This document shows positions 1-5,622 of a DNA stretch of 12,577 nt, piece by piece (within the stretch, counting starts at the first letter, position 1; each line of letters starts with the position of its first letter). The stretch comes from Methanosarcinales archaeon. GTDB lineage: Archaea > Halobacteriota > Methanosarcinia > Methanosarcinales > Methanosarcinaceae. The notes under the pieces are model-generated. The model was given only the letters and a program-made list of their open reading frames with translations, did not search any database and had not been told where the DNA came from. The DNA lies in the NCBI GenBank assembly GCA_012329085.1, contig JAAXQB010000213.1, forward strand, positions 1-12,577. Reading direction: 5' to 3'. Position numbers and translations under genes: made by a program.

Positions 1-129
1 GAGCGTTTGCTCATGATTGAACGAATGAGCGTTTCAAAATACCTAATTGAAGCTACTCATGGATTGGCATTAGCTAACATCGAATCTACATTTAATTTTA
101 AAACAATTCAAACAAACCCACTATTCTAA
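1..129 (+). CDS. possible 3' end of a gene cut by the window edge (hypothetical)
   Basis: Reading frame 1 is open from base 1 to a TAA at 127-129 and gives 42 residues ending in TNPLF. The product is not recognised. The first ten or so codons lie in a copy of the dispersed palindrome (bases 1-34), so they encode repeat-derived residues such as LLMIERMS; the part after base 35 looks like ordinary protein. The stop overlaps the hypE stop on the other strand (CTA at 126-128), a tail-to-tail arrangement. It could be the end of a real gene that took up a repeat, or a chance open frame beside an intergenic repeat. Absence of a stop over 42 codons in AT-rich DNA is suggestive but not decisive. Confidence 0.25.
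   Translation, partial: ERLLMIERMSVSKYLIEATHGLALANIESTFNFKTIQTNPLF
9..30. repeat. palindrome-family copy at the left edge
   Basis: Arms GCTCAT and ATGAGC enclose GATTGAACGA and are followed by GTTT. The eight bases before it (GAGCGTTT) are the end of a preceding unit, so at least two tandem units of about 26 bp are implied. It matches 7979-8000 except for one base. Confidence 0.75.
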
Positions 130-1178
130 CAAACTCGCGGAATTGGATCTCCTTCTGGAACGGAAAGATATCGCATTCCACCAACTTCTGTTTTTATAAC
201 AACTTTCTTTCTATTTTCTTTTGTAACTTCTCCAATAATTGCAGCATCTACTCCATATTTATGACTTTTAAGTAAATCTATAACCTGCTCTGCATATTCA
301 TGCTTAACACCCATCACAATCTTCCCTTCATTTGCAATTTCAAGTGGATCAAGTCCAAGCATTTCACACGCCGACCTAACAGAAAATTTAAGTGGGATCA
401 ATTTTTCAATTAACAATACGCCCACATCACTCTTTTGTGCCATCTCATTTAGCGTAGATGCCAACCCCCCACGAGTTGGATCTTTCATAGCAGACACAAC
501 ACTTTTCCCATCGTCTGTATATATTTTTAACACATCCGCCATCAAATTCCAGAGAGGAGAAACATCAGATGTAAGCTCAGTATCAAACTTAAAACCTTCT
601 CTATGGATTAAAAGCGAAGTTCCATGATCTCCAAGTGTCCCTGTCACAATAATTTTATCTCCAACTTTAAGACTACAATCCCTAATAATATTTTTTGCAA
701 CTCCAATTCCTGTAGTATTAATAATCAAAGAATCCAATCCATTTTTTTCAATAGTTTTAGTATCTCCTGTAACAATTGAAACTCCTACTTCTAAAGCAGC
801 TTCATTCATTGATTTTATAATTTTTTCAAGCATTTCAATTTCAAATCCTTCTGGTAAAATAATCGAACAAGTTAAAGCAATAGGCTTTGCACCCATCACA
901 ACAAGGTCGTTTATTGTGCCTGATACAGAAAGCCTTCCGATGTCCGAATCTGGAAAAAATATTGGCTTTATTACATGACTATCTGTTGTAATTACAATCT
1001 CTACACCATCAGATATACGAACAGTTGCACCATCATCAAGACTGTCAAGCCCAACAGTGCCTGCTTTATTATTCGTTATATTTTTAAGAATTGTATCAGC
1101 TATCAACGATTGCATGGAATCTCCACCTGCACCATGTTCCATTGTTATGAGATTTTTTTTTGCACCCATATAATTCAT
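126..1178 (-). CDS. hypE: [NiFe]-hydrogenase maturation factor HypE
   Basis: HypE uses ATP to dehydrate the carbamoyl group that HypF places on its C-terminal cysteine. The resulting thiocyanate supplies the CN ligands of the NiFe site through the HypC-HypD complex in the cytoplasm. The 350-residue protein has the AIRS/PurM-like layout: an N-terminal HGAGGDSMQ segment (about 15-23), a GDTKTI loop near 138-143, a KDPTRGG segment at the start of the second domain, and the diagnostic C-terminus PRVC with the acceptor cysteine last. It is the second gene after hypB; its ATG shares an ATGA overlap with the hypB stop, implying translational coupling. An ATG three codons in (1167-1169) is better spaced from a GGGATGA Shine-Dalgarno-like stretch and may be the true start (347 residues). 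HypF, HypC and HypD are not in the window. Confidence 0.96.
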   Translation of the reverse strand: MNYMGAKKNLITMEHGAGGDSMQSLIADTILKNITNNKAGTVGLDSLDDGATVRISDGVEIVITTDSHVIKPIFFPDSDIGRLSVSGTINDLVVMGAKPIALTCSIILPEGFEIEMLEKIIKSMNEAALEVGVSIVTGDTKTIEKNGLDSLIINTTGIGVAKNIIRDCSLKVGDKIIVTGTLGDHGTSLLIHREGFKFDTELTSDVSPLWNLMADVLKIYTDDGKSVVSAMKDPTRGGLASTLNEMAQKSDVGVLLIEKLIPLKFSVRSACEMLGLDPLEIANEGKIVMGVKHEYAEQVIDLLKSHKYGVDAAIIGEVTKENRKKVVIKTEVGGMRYLSVPEGDPIPRVC

Positions 1179-1825
1179 CCCAGATTAGATATAATATATT
1201 CAATCCATTTTTCCATACTTTTTTCATTTTTAGTAGAAGTAAGTAAAACTGGAATGTTTGGATTTAACATTTGTGCATCCTTTTCCATCTTTTTTTCATC
1301 TGCCCTTACAGCTTTTGCAATATCTATTTTATGGATAATTGCAAGATCTACGGTTTTAAATATTACTGGATGCTTTAATACAATATCATCCCCCTCGCTA
1401 ACACTTACTGCAACAATTCTTTTATGCTCTCCAAGGTCGTAATCAGCAGGACAAATTAGATTGCCAACATTTTCTATAAATAAAACATCAATTTCATCAA
1501 GATTTAGTTCTTTAAGTGATTTTTCAATTATTTTTGCATCAAGATGGCATTCATGCCCTGTATTTGCCTCAACTGTTTTAACTCCAAGTTTTATAAATCT
1601 TTCAGCATCCATCTTTGCAATTACATCACCTGCAATAACTGCTATATTATATCTTTTAAGTCGTTTTATTGCTTCCTCAATTAGAGTGGTTTTTCCAGAA
1701 CCAATTGCACCCATGATATTTACTGCAAAAACATTTTTTTCATTTAACATTTTTTTATTCTTGGATGCTAATTTTCTATTTTCTTTGAATATGTCGTGTT
1801 TGACATTAATTATATGCATTAACAT
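1175..1825 (-). CDS. hypB: hydrogenase nickel-insertion GTPase HypB
   Basis: HypB is a SIMIBI-class GTPase that, with HypA, delivers nickel to the hydrogenase large subunit. The 216-residue protein shows a P-loop GAIGSGKT (39-46), GD at 66-67, the metal-site stretch GHECHLDA (90-97, Cys93-His94) and ENVGNLICPA (118-127). It has neither the histidine-rich nickel-storage tail nor the N-terminal CxxCGC motif of some bacterial forms. The guanine-recognition motif, normally NKxD, reads HKID (165-168): codon CAT stands where AAT would be expected, one base away. All other motifs are intact, so it is probably functional, perhaps with altered nucleotide handling. A GTGAT Shine-Dalgarno (1831-1835) five bases before the ATG supports this start; an in-frame ATG at 1819 is the alternative. 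It is first gene of hypB-hypE. Confidence 0.95.
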   Translation of the reverse strand: MLMHIINVKHDIFKENRKLASKNKKMLNEKNVFAVNIMGAIGSGKTTLIEEAIKRLKRYNIAVIAGDVIAKMDAERFIKLGVKTVEANTGHECHLDAKIIEKSLKELNLDEIDVLFIENVGNLICPADYDLGEHKRIVAVSVSEGDDIVLKHPVIFKTVDLAIIHKIDIAKAVRADEKKMEKDAQMLNPNIPVLLTSTKNEKSMEKWIEYIISNLG

Positions 1826-1830
1826 TTTTT

Positions 1831-1835
1831 ATCAC
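1831..1835 (-). promoter_or_regulatory. Shine-Dalgarno of hypB
   Basis: Minus-strand GTGAT matches the GGTGATC complement of the archaeal 16S rRNA 3' end and lies five bases before the ATG at 1825. It favours that start over the in-frame ATG at 1819. Confidence 0.6.
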
Positions 1836-1872
1836 TTTTTTCATTTAAATTTATAGTATGTAAGCACTTAAA

Positions 1873-1884
1873 GTATTATATTAT
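1873..1884 (-). promoter_or_regulatory. candidate TATA box of hypB-hypE
   Basis: The minus strand reads ATAATATAATAC. Transcription about 26 bases downstream would begin near 1852, leaving a short leader that includes the hypB Shine-Dalgarno. A second AT-rich candidate (CTATAAATTT, 1848-1857) is possible but would start transcription almost at the ATG and lose that site. Confidence 0.35.
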
Positions 1885-1913
1885 TTTTGTTTAATTTGGA
1901 ATGTTGTATTATT

Positions 1914-1963
1914 ACCCATTTGTTCCAAATGTGTTATCACCCATTTGTTCCAAATGTGTTATT
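1914..1963. repeat. two tandem 25-bp palindromic units between hypB and the 2062 gene
   Basis: Two nearly identical 25-bp units follow each other (1914-1938 and 1939-1963). Each has arms CCATTTG and CAAATGTG around TTC and ends in GTTATC or GTTATT. The core matches the dispersed palindrome family found elsewhere in the window. Tandem placement between two divergent genes would also suit a pair of operator sites, but the presence of related copies far from these genes makes a repeat element the simpler reading. Confidence 0.75.
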
Positions 1964-1970
1964 CAAAACA

Positions 1971-1978
1971 TTTATAAG
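1971..1978 (+). promoter_or_regulatory. candidate TATA box for the small membrane protein gene
   Basis: TTTATAAG resembles the archaeal TATA consensus. A start about 26 bases downstream would lie near 2000, giving a leader of roughly 60 bases before the ATG at 2062. It sits directly after the tandem palindromes. Confidence 0.45.
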
Positions 1979-2008
1979 ATTTTAAGTCATACTATAATTG
2001 CACAATCA

Positions 2009-2038
2009 AAAATAAATTAAAATAAATTAAAATAAATG
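2009..2038. repeat. 10-bp tandem repeat (AATAAATTAA, about three copies)
   Basis: Two exact AATAAATTAA units (2011-2030) are followed by a partial third (AATAAATGAT). The period is about one helical turn, and the tract lies in the presumed leader of the 2062 gene. It is probably a low-complexity A/T tract. Confidence 0.6.
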
Positions 2039-2061
2039 ATATTTAAAAAGGATGTGAAAAA

Positions 2062-2280
2062 ATGAAATGTTCTATTGAAAAAAATGAAACTGCTAAAAAA
2101 TATAATATACAAATGAATTTTATGATTGTATTTACTATATTTTTATTTGGAATGGGTGTCGGATCATTGTTAGCCCATAGCTTCCCATCAGATAATTGGG
2201 TTGTATGGGGTTGGGCATTAATTATAACGGCATTAGTTTTTACATATCACACATTTAAAAAACCTGGCTGTTGTCATTAG
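2062..2280 (+). CDS. small two-helix membrane protein with C-terminal Cys-Cys-His
   Basis: The family is not recognised. The 72-residue product has a charged, lysine-rich N-terminus with Cys3, a hydrophobic segment at about 18-38 containing GMGVGS, a short loop, and a second at about 46-63. A basic tail ends in PGCCH. Two helices with both termini probably cytoplasmic is the simplest topology. The terminal Cys-Cys-His with Cys3 could bind a metal; this is inference. Start support is an AAGGATGTG stretch about 7 bases upstream and a TATA-like box at 1971-1978. It is divergent from the nickel-insertion gene hypB, so a role in metal handling is worth considering but unproven. A stem-loop straddles the stop codon. 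Confidence 0.75.
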   Translation: MKCSIEKNETAKKYNIQMNFMIVFTIFLFGMGVGSLLAHSFPSDNWVVWGWALIITALVFTYHTFKKPGCCH

Positions 2281-2294
2281 ATTGCATCTAATGA
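2274..2294 (+). terminator. stem-loop straddling the stop of the 2062 gene
   Basis: Arms TCATTAGAT and ATCTAATGA (9 perfect pairs) enclose TGC. The TAG stop lies within the left arm. A second, weaker hairpin (TGCATA and TATGCA, 2305-2321) follows. The position suits termination or 3'-end processing, although no strong U-run follows directly. Confidence 0.45.
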
Positions 2295-2365
2295 TTCAAT
2301 TATTTGCATATGAATTATGCATAAAATTATATCCATTTTAAATTATAATATTAAATCATGCCATA

Positions 2366-2491
2366 TTAAATCATTTCTACAATTTCAAATTTTTTGGTTG
2401 ATATTGTAACCAATTCTTTTTTTATAGTCCTCCACATTTTAAAATATTTTTTAACAGTTTCAACGAATTGATTATATTTTTCATAGCTCAT
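2366..2491 (-). CDS. possible 41-residue leaderless small protein
   Basis: The minus-strand ATG at 2491 opens a 41-residue frame beginning MSYEKYNQF and ending EIVEMI. It is lysine- and glutamate-rich with regular hydrophobics, and would suit a helix. No family is recognised. There is no Shine-Dalgarno, but a TATA-like ATATATAA (2513-2520) is centred about 25 bases before the ATG, the spacing expected for a leaderless archaeal transcript. Against it: the bases just upstream and over the start resemble a degenerate palindrome-family copy, so the ATG may be repeat-derived. It may also be a relic of a larger gene. Confidence 0.35.
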   Translation of the reverse strand: MSYEKYNQFVETVKKYFKMWRTIKKELVTISTKKFEIVEMI

Positions 2492-2511
2492 GCGTGAAAA
2501 CACATTTGGAA
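2489..2511 (-). repeat. degenerate palindrome-family copy
   Basis: On the minus strand this reads TCCAAATGTGTT, TTCAC, GCAT, matching the tandem units at 1914-1963 (TCCAAATGTGTT, ATCAC, CCAT) with two mismatches over 21 bases. It contains the start codon of the small frame at 2491. Confidence 0.5.
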
Positions 2512-2512
2512 A

Positions 2513-2520
2513 TTATATAT
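2513..2520 (-). promoter_or_regulatory. candidate TATA box before the 2491 start
   Basis: Minus-strand ATATATAA is centred about 25 bases upstream of the ATG at 2491, which would place the transcript start at or next to the start codon. Confidence 0.4.
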
Positions 2521-2567
2521 GATAAGTTGTTGGGCAGACTAAATGTTAAAAATTAAAAAATTATATG

Positions 2568-2654
2568 TCAATTATAATTTTCATTTGGTTTCAATTCACT
2601 TCCGCAAATAATGTAATTTGTTGGAAAAATTACTTCAAATAGTGAATACGCCAT
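2568..2654 (-). pseudogene. 28-residue frame, possible gene fragment
   Basis: The minus-strand ATG at 2654 opens a 28-residue frame that includes ICGSELKPNE, a wording reminiscent of the CGxxLKPNE part of zinc-ribbon proteins. The CxxC partner is absent, a stop precedes the ATG directly, and another ends the frame at 2568. It is in a different frame from the 2491 frame. It is most likely a relic or chance; a functional gene is unlikely. Confidence 0.2.
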
Positions 2655-2700
2655 TCAATTTATTAACAAGATTTGAAAACCCATAAAGTTAATAAATCGA

Positions 2701-2721
2701 GAAATTATAAATTATAATTTC
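2701..2721. repeat. perfect AT-rich inverted repeat
   Basis: GAAATTATAA and TTATAATTTC flank a single A: ten perfect pairs. It lies about 110 bases beyond the 3' end of mfnF and may act in termination, or may simply be an AT palindrome like those at 8217-8241 and 8976-8993. Confidence 0.5.
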
Positions 2722-2744
2722 TTTGAACATCATTCTTTTTGAGA

Positions 2745-2765
2745 GATTATTCGGAACGAATGATC
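2745..2765. repeat. palindrome-family copy downstream of mfnF
   Basis: Arms GATTATTCG and CGAATGATC (one mismatch) enclose GAA and are followed by GTTAATGAG. The build (9-base arms, GAA centre, trailing GTTA) is the same as at 8091-8111. Confidence 0.65.
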
Positions 2766-2828
2766 GTTAATGAGTATTAAGTATATAACTTTATAAGCCA
2801 TATACAATAATAAAAAGTCCCAATAATT

Positions 2829-3806
2829 TCAATCTTCGCACAAATTTAGCTCCAGCATTTTTGCAGCAGCATATGCAGGAAATACATTTGAAATAGCCCC
2901 ATATCTTTTAAACATAGACTCATACTCAATCCCAAGTTCAAAAGCTGCAGCTTCAATTAAAAAATCTCCAATTCCTACCCCTACAATTTTATTCAATTTA
3001 TGCTTATTTGCAATTATTTGTATGGCATTTTTTAATATTGATATTTGTTTTATTTTAACTTGTTTTGCAATTTCTAAAACATCATTATAATCTATTTCAG
3101 TAAGATCTGCACATACCACTCTTGCAATACGCCGCATAACATCTTTTTTATCCACTCCAAAACCATCTGGAGTTTCACAAGAATATAAATTTTCATTAAT
3201 ACACCCAAGTAAAACATACACATCTGCTGTAATTGAAAAAAGTTCTGAGGATACACGACAATTTCCTTTACTTAATTTAACCGTATCAATTATAGTTGCA
3301 ATATTTGTCCTAAGTGTGCCCATATATACAAGCTCATTTCTTAAAAGCCGTAAAAAATCAGTCTTTTCTGCAACATGTAAACCATTAACTATTGGAATAA
3401 TATCAGTTGTTGTGCCTCCAATATCTATAAAAATACAATCTCTAAATTCATTACCAATAATTTTTGTTGATGCCGCCCAATTTGCTGCTGCAAGTCGATT
3501 TAAATTATCTCCATTTTTGAAAAATTCCCCTGCCGTAGTCACATAATATATTTCACAATCAAACGCACCATCAACAGCATCTTTTATAAATTGAACTCCA
3601 TCATATTTATTTTCAAAACAATCTGCAAGTTCTCCAGTTATTACAACACTTATTTTATCAGGTTTAAGTCTATCAGATACATCTTTAAGAAATGTAGGGA
3701 GGGTTGTATTTTTCCAAAGTGGTATATAATGAGATTCGATAATCTTTTCATCACTTGATACAATTTTAGTATTTGCACCACCAATATCAATGCCAATTAT
3801 TTTCAT
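2829..3806 (-). CDS. mfnF: methanofuran synthesis condensing enzyme MfnF
   Basis: MfnF joins gamma-glutamyltyramine to the diphosphate-activated aminomethylfuran unit, forming the aryl-ether core of methanofuran, the first C1 carrier of CO2 methanogenesis. The 325-residue protein belongs to the hydantoinase/oxoprolinase-like ASKHA group once annotated as 'H4MPT-linked C1 transfer pathway protein'. It shows the two nucleotide-fold signatures DIGGANTK (6-13) and DIGGTTTDI (128-136), with ITGELADCF near 56-64 between them. Length and motifs fit the family without truncation. The ATG forms an ATGA overlap with the mfnD stop. MfnD makes the amine substrate of MfnF, so the order follows the pathway. 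T-rich sequence and no obvious hairpin follow the stop. Confidence 0.92.
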   Translation of the reverse strand: MKIIGIDIGGANTKIVSSDEKIIESHYIPLWKNTTLPTFLKDVSDRLKPDKISVVITGELADCFENKYDGVQFIKDAVDGAFDCEIYYVTTAGEFFKNGDNLNRLAAANWAASTKIIGNEFRDCIFIDIGGTTTDIIPIVNGLHVAEKTDFLRLLRNELVYMGTLRTNIATIIDTVKLSKGNCRVSSELFSITADVYVLLGCINENLYSCETPDGFGVDKKDVMRRIARVVCADLTEIDYNDVLEIAKQVKIKQISILKNAIQIIANKHKLNKIVGVGIGDFLIEAAAFELGIEYESMFKRYGAISNVFPAYAAAKMLELNLCED

Positions 3807-4753
3807 ATAATATCCTTTTTTGTAAATGAGTGTGTTCCAATTAATTCGACTGAATTTGGAAGTGTGTCATTTAAATTTTTTAATAATAAATCTCCAATTT
3901 CTTCTTTCATTACTTTTGAAATTCCAAAAAGAGCTGTAGTTGGTCTTGGATTTACATCAATAACATATATTTTTTCATTATGCATATTTTTAGAATGAGT
4001 ATGTGTTTTAGAAATTTTTTTATTGTTATTTAAAATCATATCAATTCCTATATATCCTTTACATTTTAATATATTTGCAACTTTTATTGCAATATCGTAT
4101 ATTTTTTTATCGCATTCTGTTTTAAAAGGTACAACATTTCCATTGTAATTTATATTAAAATTGTCAAATTCAATTTTCTGTTTATTTATGGTAAGTGGTA
4201 GCGGATTATTACCACAAATTAAACTTACACTAATATGTTCACCTTCTATATATTCAGTTGTAATAAATCCATCTTTTAATTCAAAAGTATCGCACATATA
4301 AACACCATCGCTTCCGCATCCAAATTGAGGTTTTATAACATATTTTCCATTATTTAATTTTTGCTGTAATATTTTTGGAGTTAAAATTTCATTTGAATTT
4401 AATATTTTTGTGCATAATAATTTATCCACACACATTTTAATAGAATTGGAGTGCGATCCAAGATTAATTGTATTTTTTTCAATAATTGTTGTAAGCTTAA
4501 AAAGAAGTTCATCAGGTGCTATAACAAGCCCTGCATCAACTAATTTTGCATAGCTTTCAATTATGTGTTCAAAATTATTTTCATTTGATTGTATTTTTAT
4601 TCCGTATTTTAAAGTAAGATTATTTGATAAATAATATACTTCATGTCCTAAATTGGAAAAGCTTTTAACAATTATCTTCAACATCACTTTTCCTTCTTTT
4701 AAAAATTCTTTATTACCTACTGCAACTGCATATTCCACAAGTAATATTTTCAT
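3803..4753 (-). CDS. mfnD: tyramine-glutamate ligase MfnD (ATP-grasp)
   Basis: MfnD condenses tyramine with the gamma-carboxyl of glutamate using ATP, an early step of methanofuran synthesis. From the ATG at 4753 it has 316 residues: N-terminal MKILLVEYAV as in the family, an ATP-grasp lysine and glycine-rich loop KPQFGCGSDGV (141-151), EYIEGE (168-173), GYIGIDMIL (233-241) and the metal-binding end IDVNPRPTT (265-273). An upstream in-frame ATG at 4774 is less likely: it overlaps a TATA-like box (4773-4780) that would place transcription at 4753. There is no Shine-Dalgarno, so the message is probably leaderless. A basic, histidine-containing stretch (about 242-260, with THTHSKNMH) sits just before the metal-site strand and looks like an insertion. 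mfnF follows with an ATGA overlap. Confidence 0.92.
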   Translation of the reverse strand: MKILLVEYAVAVGNKEFLKEGKVMLKIIVKSFSNLGHEVYYLSNNLTLKYGIKIQSNENNFEHIIESYAKLVDAGLVIAPDELLFKLTTIIEKNTINLGSHSNSIKMCVDKLLCTKILNSNEILTPKILQQKLNNGKYVIKPQFGCGSDGVYMCDTFELKDGFITTEYIEGEHISVSLICGNNPLPLTINKQKIEFDNFNINYNGNVVPFKTECDKKIYDIAIKVANILKCKGYIGIDMILNNNKKISKTHTHSKNMHNEKIYVIDVNPRPTTALFGISKVMKEEIGDLLLKNLNDTLPNSVELIGTHSFTKKDII

Positions 4754-4772
4754 GATTTTAATAAGGTAAATC

Positions 4773-4780
4773 ATTTATAT
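4773..4780 (-). promoter_or_regulatory. candidate TATA box of mfnD-mfnF
   Basis: Minus-strand ATATAAAT is centred about 24 bases before the ATG at 4753. The spacing fits a leaderless transcript and argues against the upstream in-frame ATG at 4774, which overlaps the box. Confidence 0.5.
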
Positions 4781-4798
4781 GTAACTATCGTATTTACA

Positions 4799-4848
4799 AT
4801 TGTAATTGTAATTGTAATTGTAATTGCGATTATAATTATAATTATAAT
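4799..4848. repeat. hexanucleotide microsatellite between divergent genes
   Basis: Four TGTAAT units (4801-4824), one TGCGAT (4825-4830) and three TATAAT units (4831-4848) follow in exact six-base register, preceded by a reversed partial unit (ACAAT). Together they form an eight-unit array. It lies between mfnD and the 4954 gene, just upstream of the presumed mfnD TATA box. Such arrays can change length by slippage. Confidence 0.85.
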
Positions 4849-4896
4849 TAATCCACTTAAATCAGCACTTGCATTGCAATCTTTATATATCATGAA

Positions 4897-4905
4897 TTTA
4901 TATAG
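4897..4905 (+). promoter_or_regulatory. candidate TATA box of the 4954 gene
   Basis: TTTATATAG would place transcription near 4927, leaving a leader of about 27 bases that contains the GAGGGA Shine-Dalgarno. A similar TTTATATAT at 4882-4890 is an alternative. Confidence 0.45.
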
Positions 4906-4953
4906 TATATCATAATTAATCATTATAAATTATATTAGATTTAGAGGGATTTT

Positions 4954-5526
4954 ATGACAACAGATGTTATATTACTATGGGACAATCAATTATTATTTGA
5001 AAAGTTATTTCTTGAAAAAAATTTAAAATGTACACGAATAATTTCATCTGCAATTGGAACTCCTTATTTGCCAGCATGCAATTGTATTATAATCCCAACA
5101 GGTTTTGCAAATATTGAATATACAAAAATATTATCAGGAATTGAAGGAAATAAAGCTAAGCTTGAAAGATATATAAAAAAAGGTGGTGTGCTTTGTGTAT
5201 TTGGTCCAATGGTTAATCGATATGAATTTGAATGGATTCCAATGAATATATCTTATGTGCAAAAACATGAAGCTACTTTAATTCAAAAGAGGGGAACTCA
5301 TGCAGCACAATCAATTATAAAAGATTTTAGTAATATAGTAGAACATGATGGGCATTTTTTAAATGTTGATGAGAAATATATAATTCTTAAAAATTCAAAT
5401 AACAATCCTGTAATGGTTGTAAAAGAATTTGGAGAGGGATTAATCATTTTAACCACAATTCATGAAGTTCCTTCAATCGATTTTCTTGGATGGCTTGTAG
5501 AAAGAGGAAAAAATATAAAAATATAA
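4954..5526 (+). CDS. uncharacterised amidotransferase-like (flavodoxin-fold) protein
   Basis: No named function is recognised for this 190-residue protein. Residues 42-85 (a CIIIPTG strand, a helix rich in Lys/Glu, then KKGGVLCVFGP) and the C-terminal part (EFGEGLIILTTIHEVPS, 158-174) follow the pattern of class I glutamine amidotransferase-like or ThuA-like folds, in which a strand ends near 'G.G...TT.H.E'. No nucleophile-elbow cysteine in a GxCxG setting is evident, so catalysis by the usual amidotransferase route is doubtful. No signal peptide or membrane segment is seen. The start is supported by GAGGGA (4944-4949) four bases before the ATG. It is divergent from mfnD-mfnF and convergent with cofA; a role linked to methanofuran is a guess from context only. 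Confidence 0.8.
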   Translation: MTTDVILLWDNQLLFEKLFLEKNLKCTRIISSAIGTPYLPACNCIIIPTGFANIEYTKILSGIEGNKAKLERYIKKGGVLCVFGPMVNRYEFEWIPMNISYVQKHEATLIQKRGTHAAQSIIKDFSNIVEHDGHFLNVDEKYIILKNSNNNPVMVVKEFGEGLIILTTIHEVPSIDFLGWLVERGKNIKI

Positions 5527-5532
5527 ATATTC

Positions 5533-5594
5533 AATGGTCTCAGAACTCATAGGGTTCATCATTTATCAGCAATAATTTTTCATCATAGACCATT
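5533..5594. terminator. inverted repeat between convergent genes
   Basis: AATGGTCT (5533-5540) and AGACCATT (5587-5594) form an 8-bp perfect stem closing a 46-base loop. The loop contains two direct TTCATCAT copies (5555-5562, 5579-5586) and a small GAAC/GTTC stem. It sits between the ends of the 4954 gene and cofA and may serve as a shared terminator. A structured RNA is the alternative. Confidence 0.4.
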
Positions 5595-5622
5595 TAATAC
5601 ATTTTATTTATAACTATTAAAT

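Larger units (their letters stand above)
2281..2828. other. 548-bp gene-poor stretch
   Basis: No established gene is visible between the small membrane protein and mfnF. The stretch holds the hairpin after the 2062 gene, two short minus-strand frames (2366-2491 and 2568-2654), a perfect AT palindrome at 2701-2721, and palindrome-family copies at 2745-2765 and, degenerate, near 2489-2511. The two frames may be small genes or fragments of a decayed one. No tRNA or rRNA sequence was recognised. Confidence 0.6.

Noticed and set aside
975..1856. Plus-strand open frames opposite hypE and hypB
   Set aside because: They are antisense to strongly supported genes, give no recognisable protein and lack start signals.
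1914..1963. NikR-type nickel operator between hypB and the membrane peptide
   Set aside because: The known NikR site (GTATGA and TCATAC half-sites with a long spacer) does not match these TTC-centred palindromes, and related copies occur far from nickel genes.
2281..2828. tRNA or rRNA gene in the spacer
   Set aside because: No T-loop GGTTCRA sequence with matching acceptor stem or other RNA signature was found; the same applies to 7930-8444 and 8718-9138.
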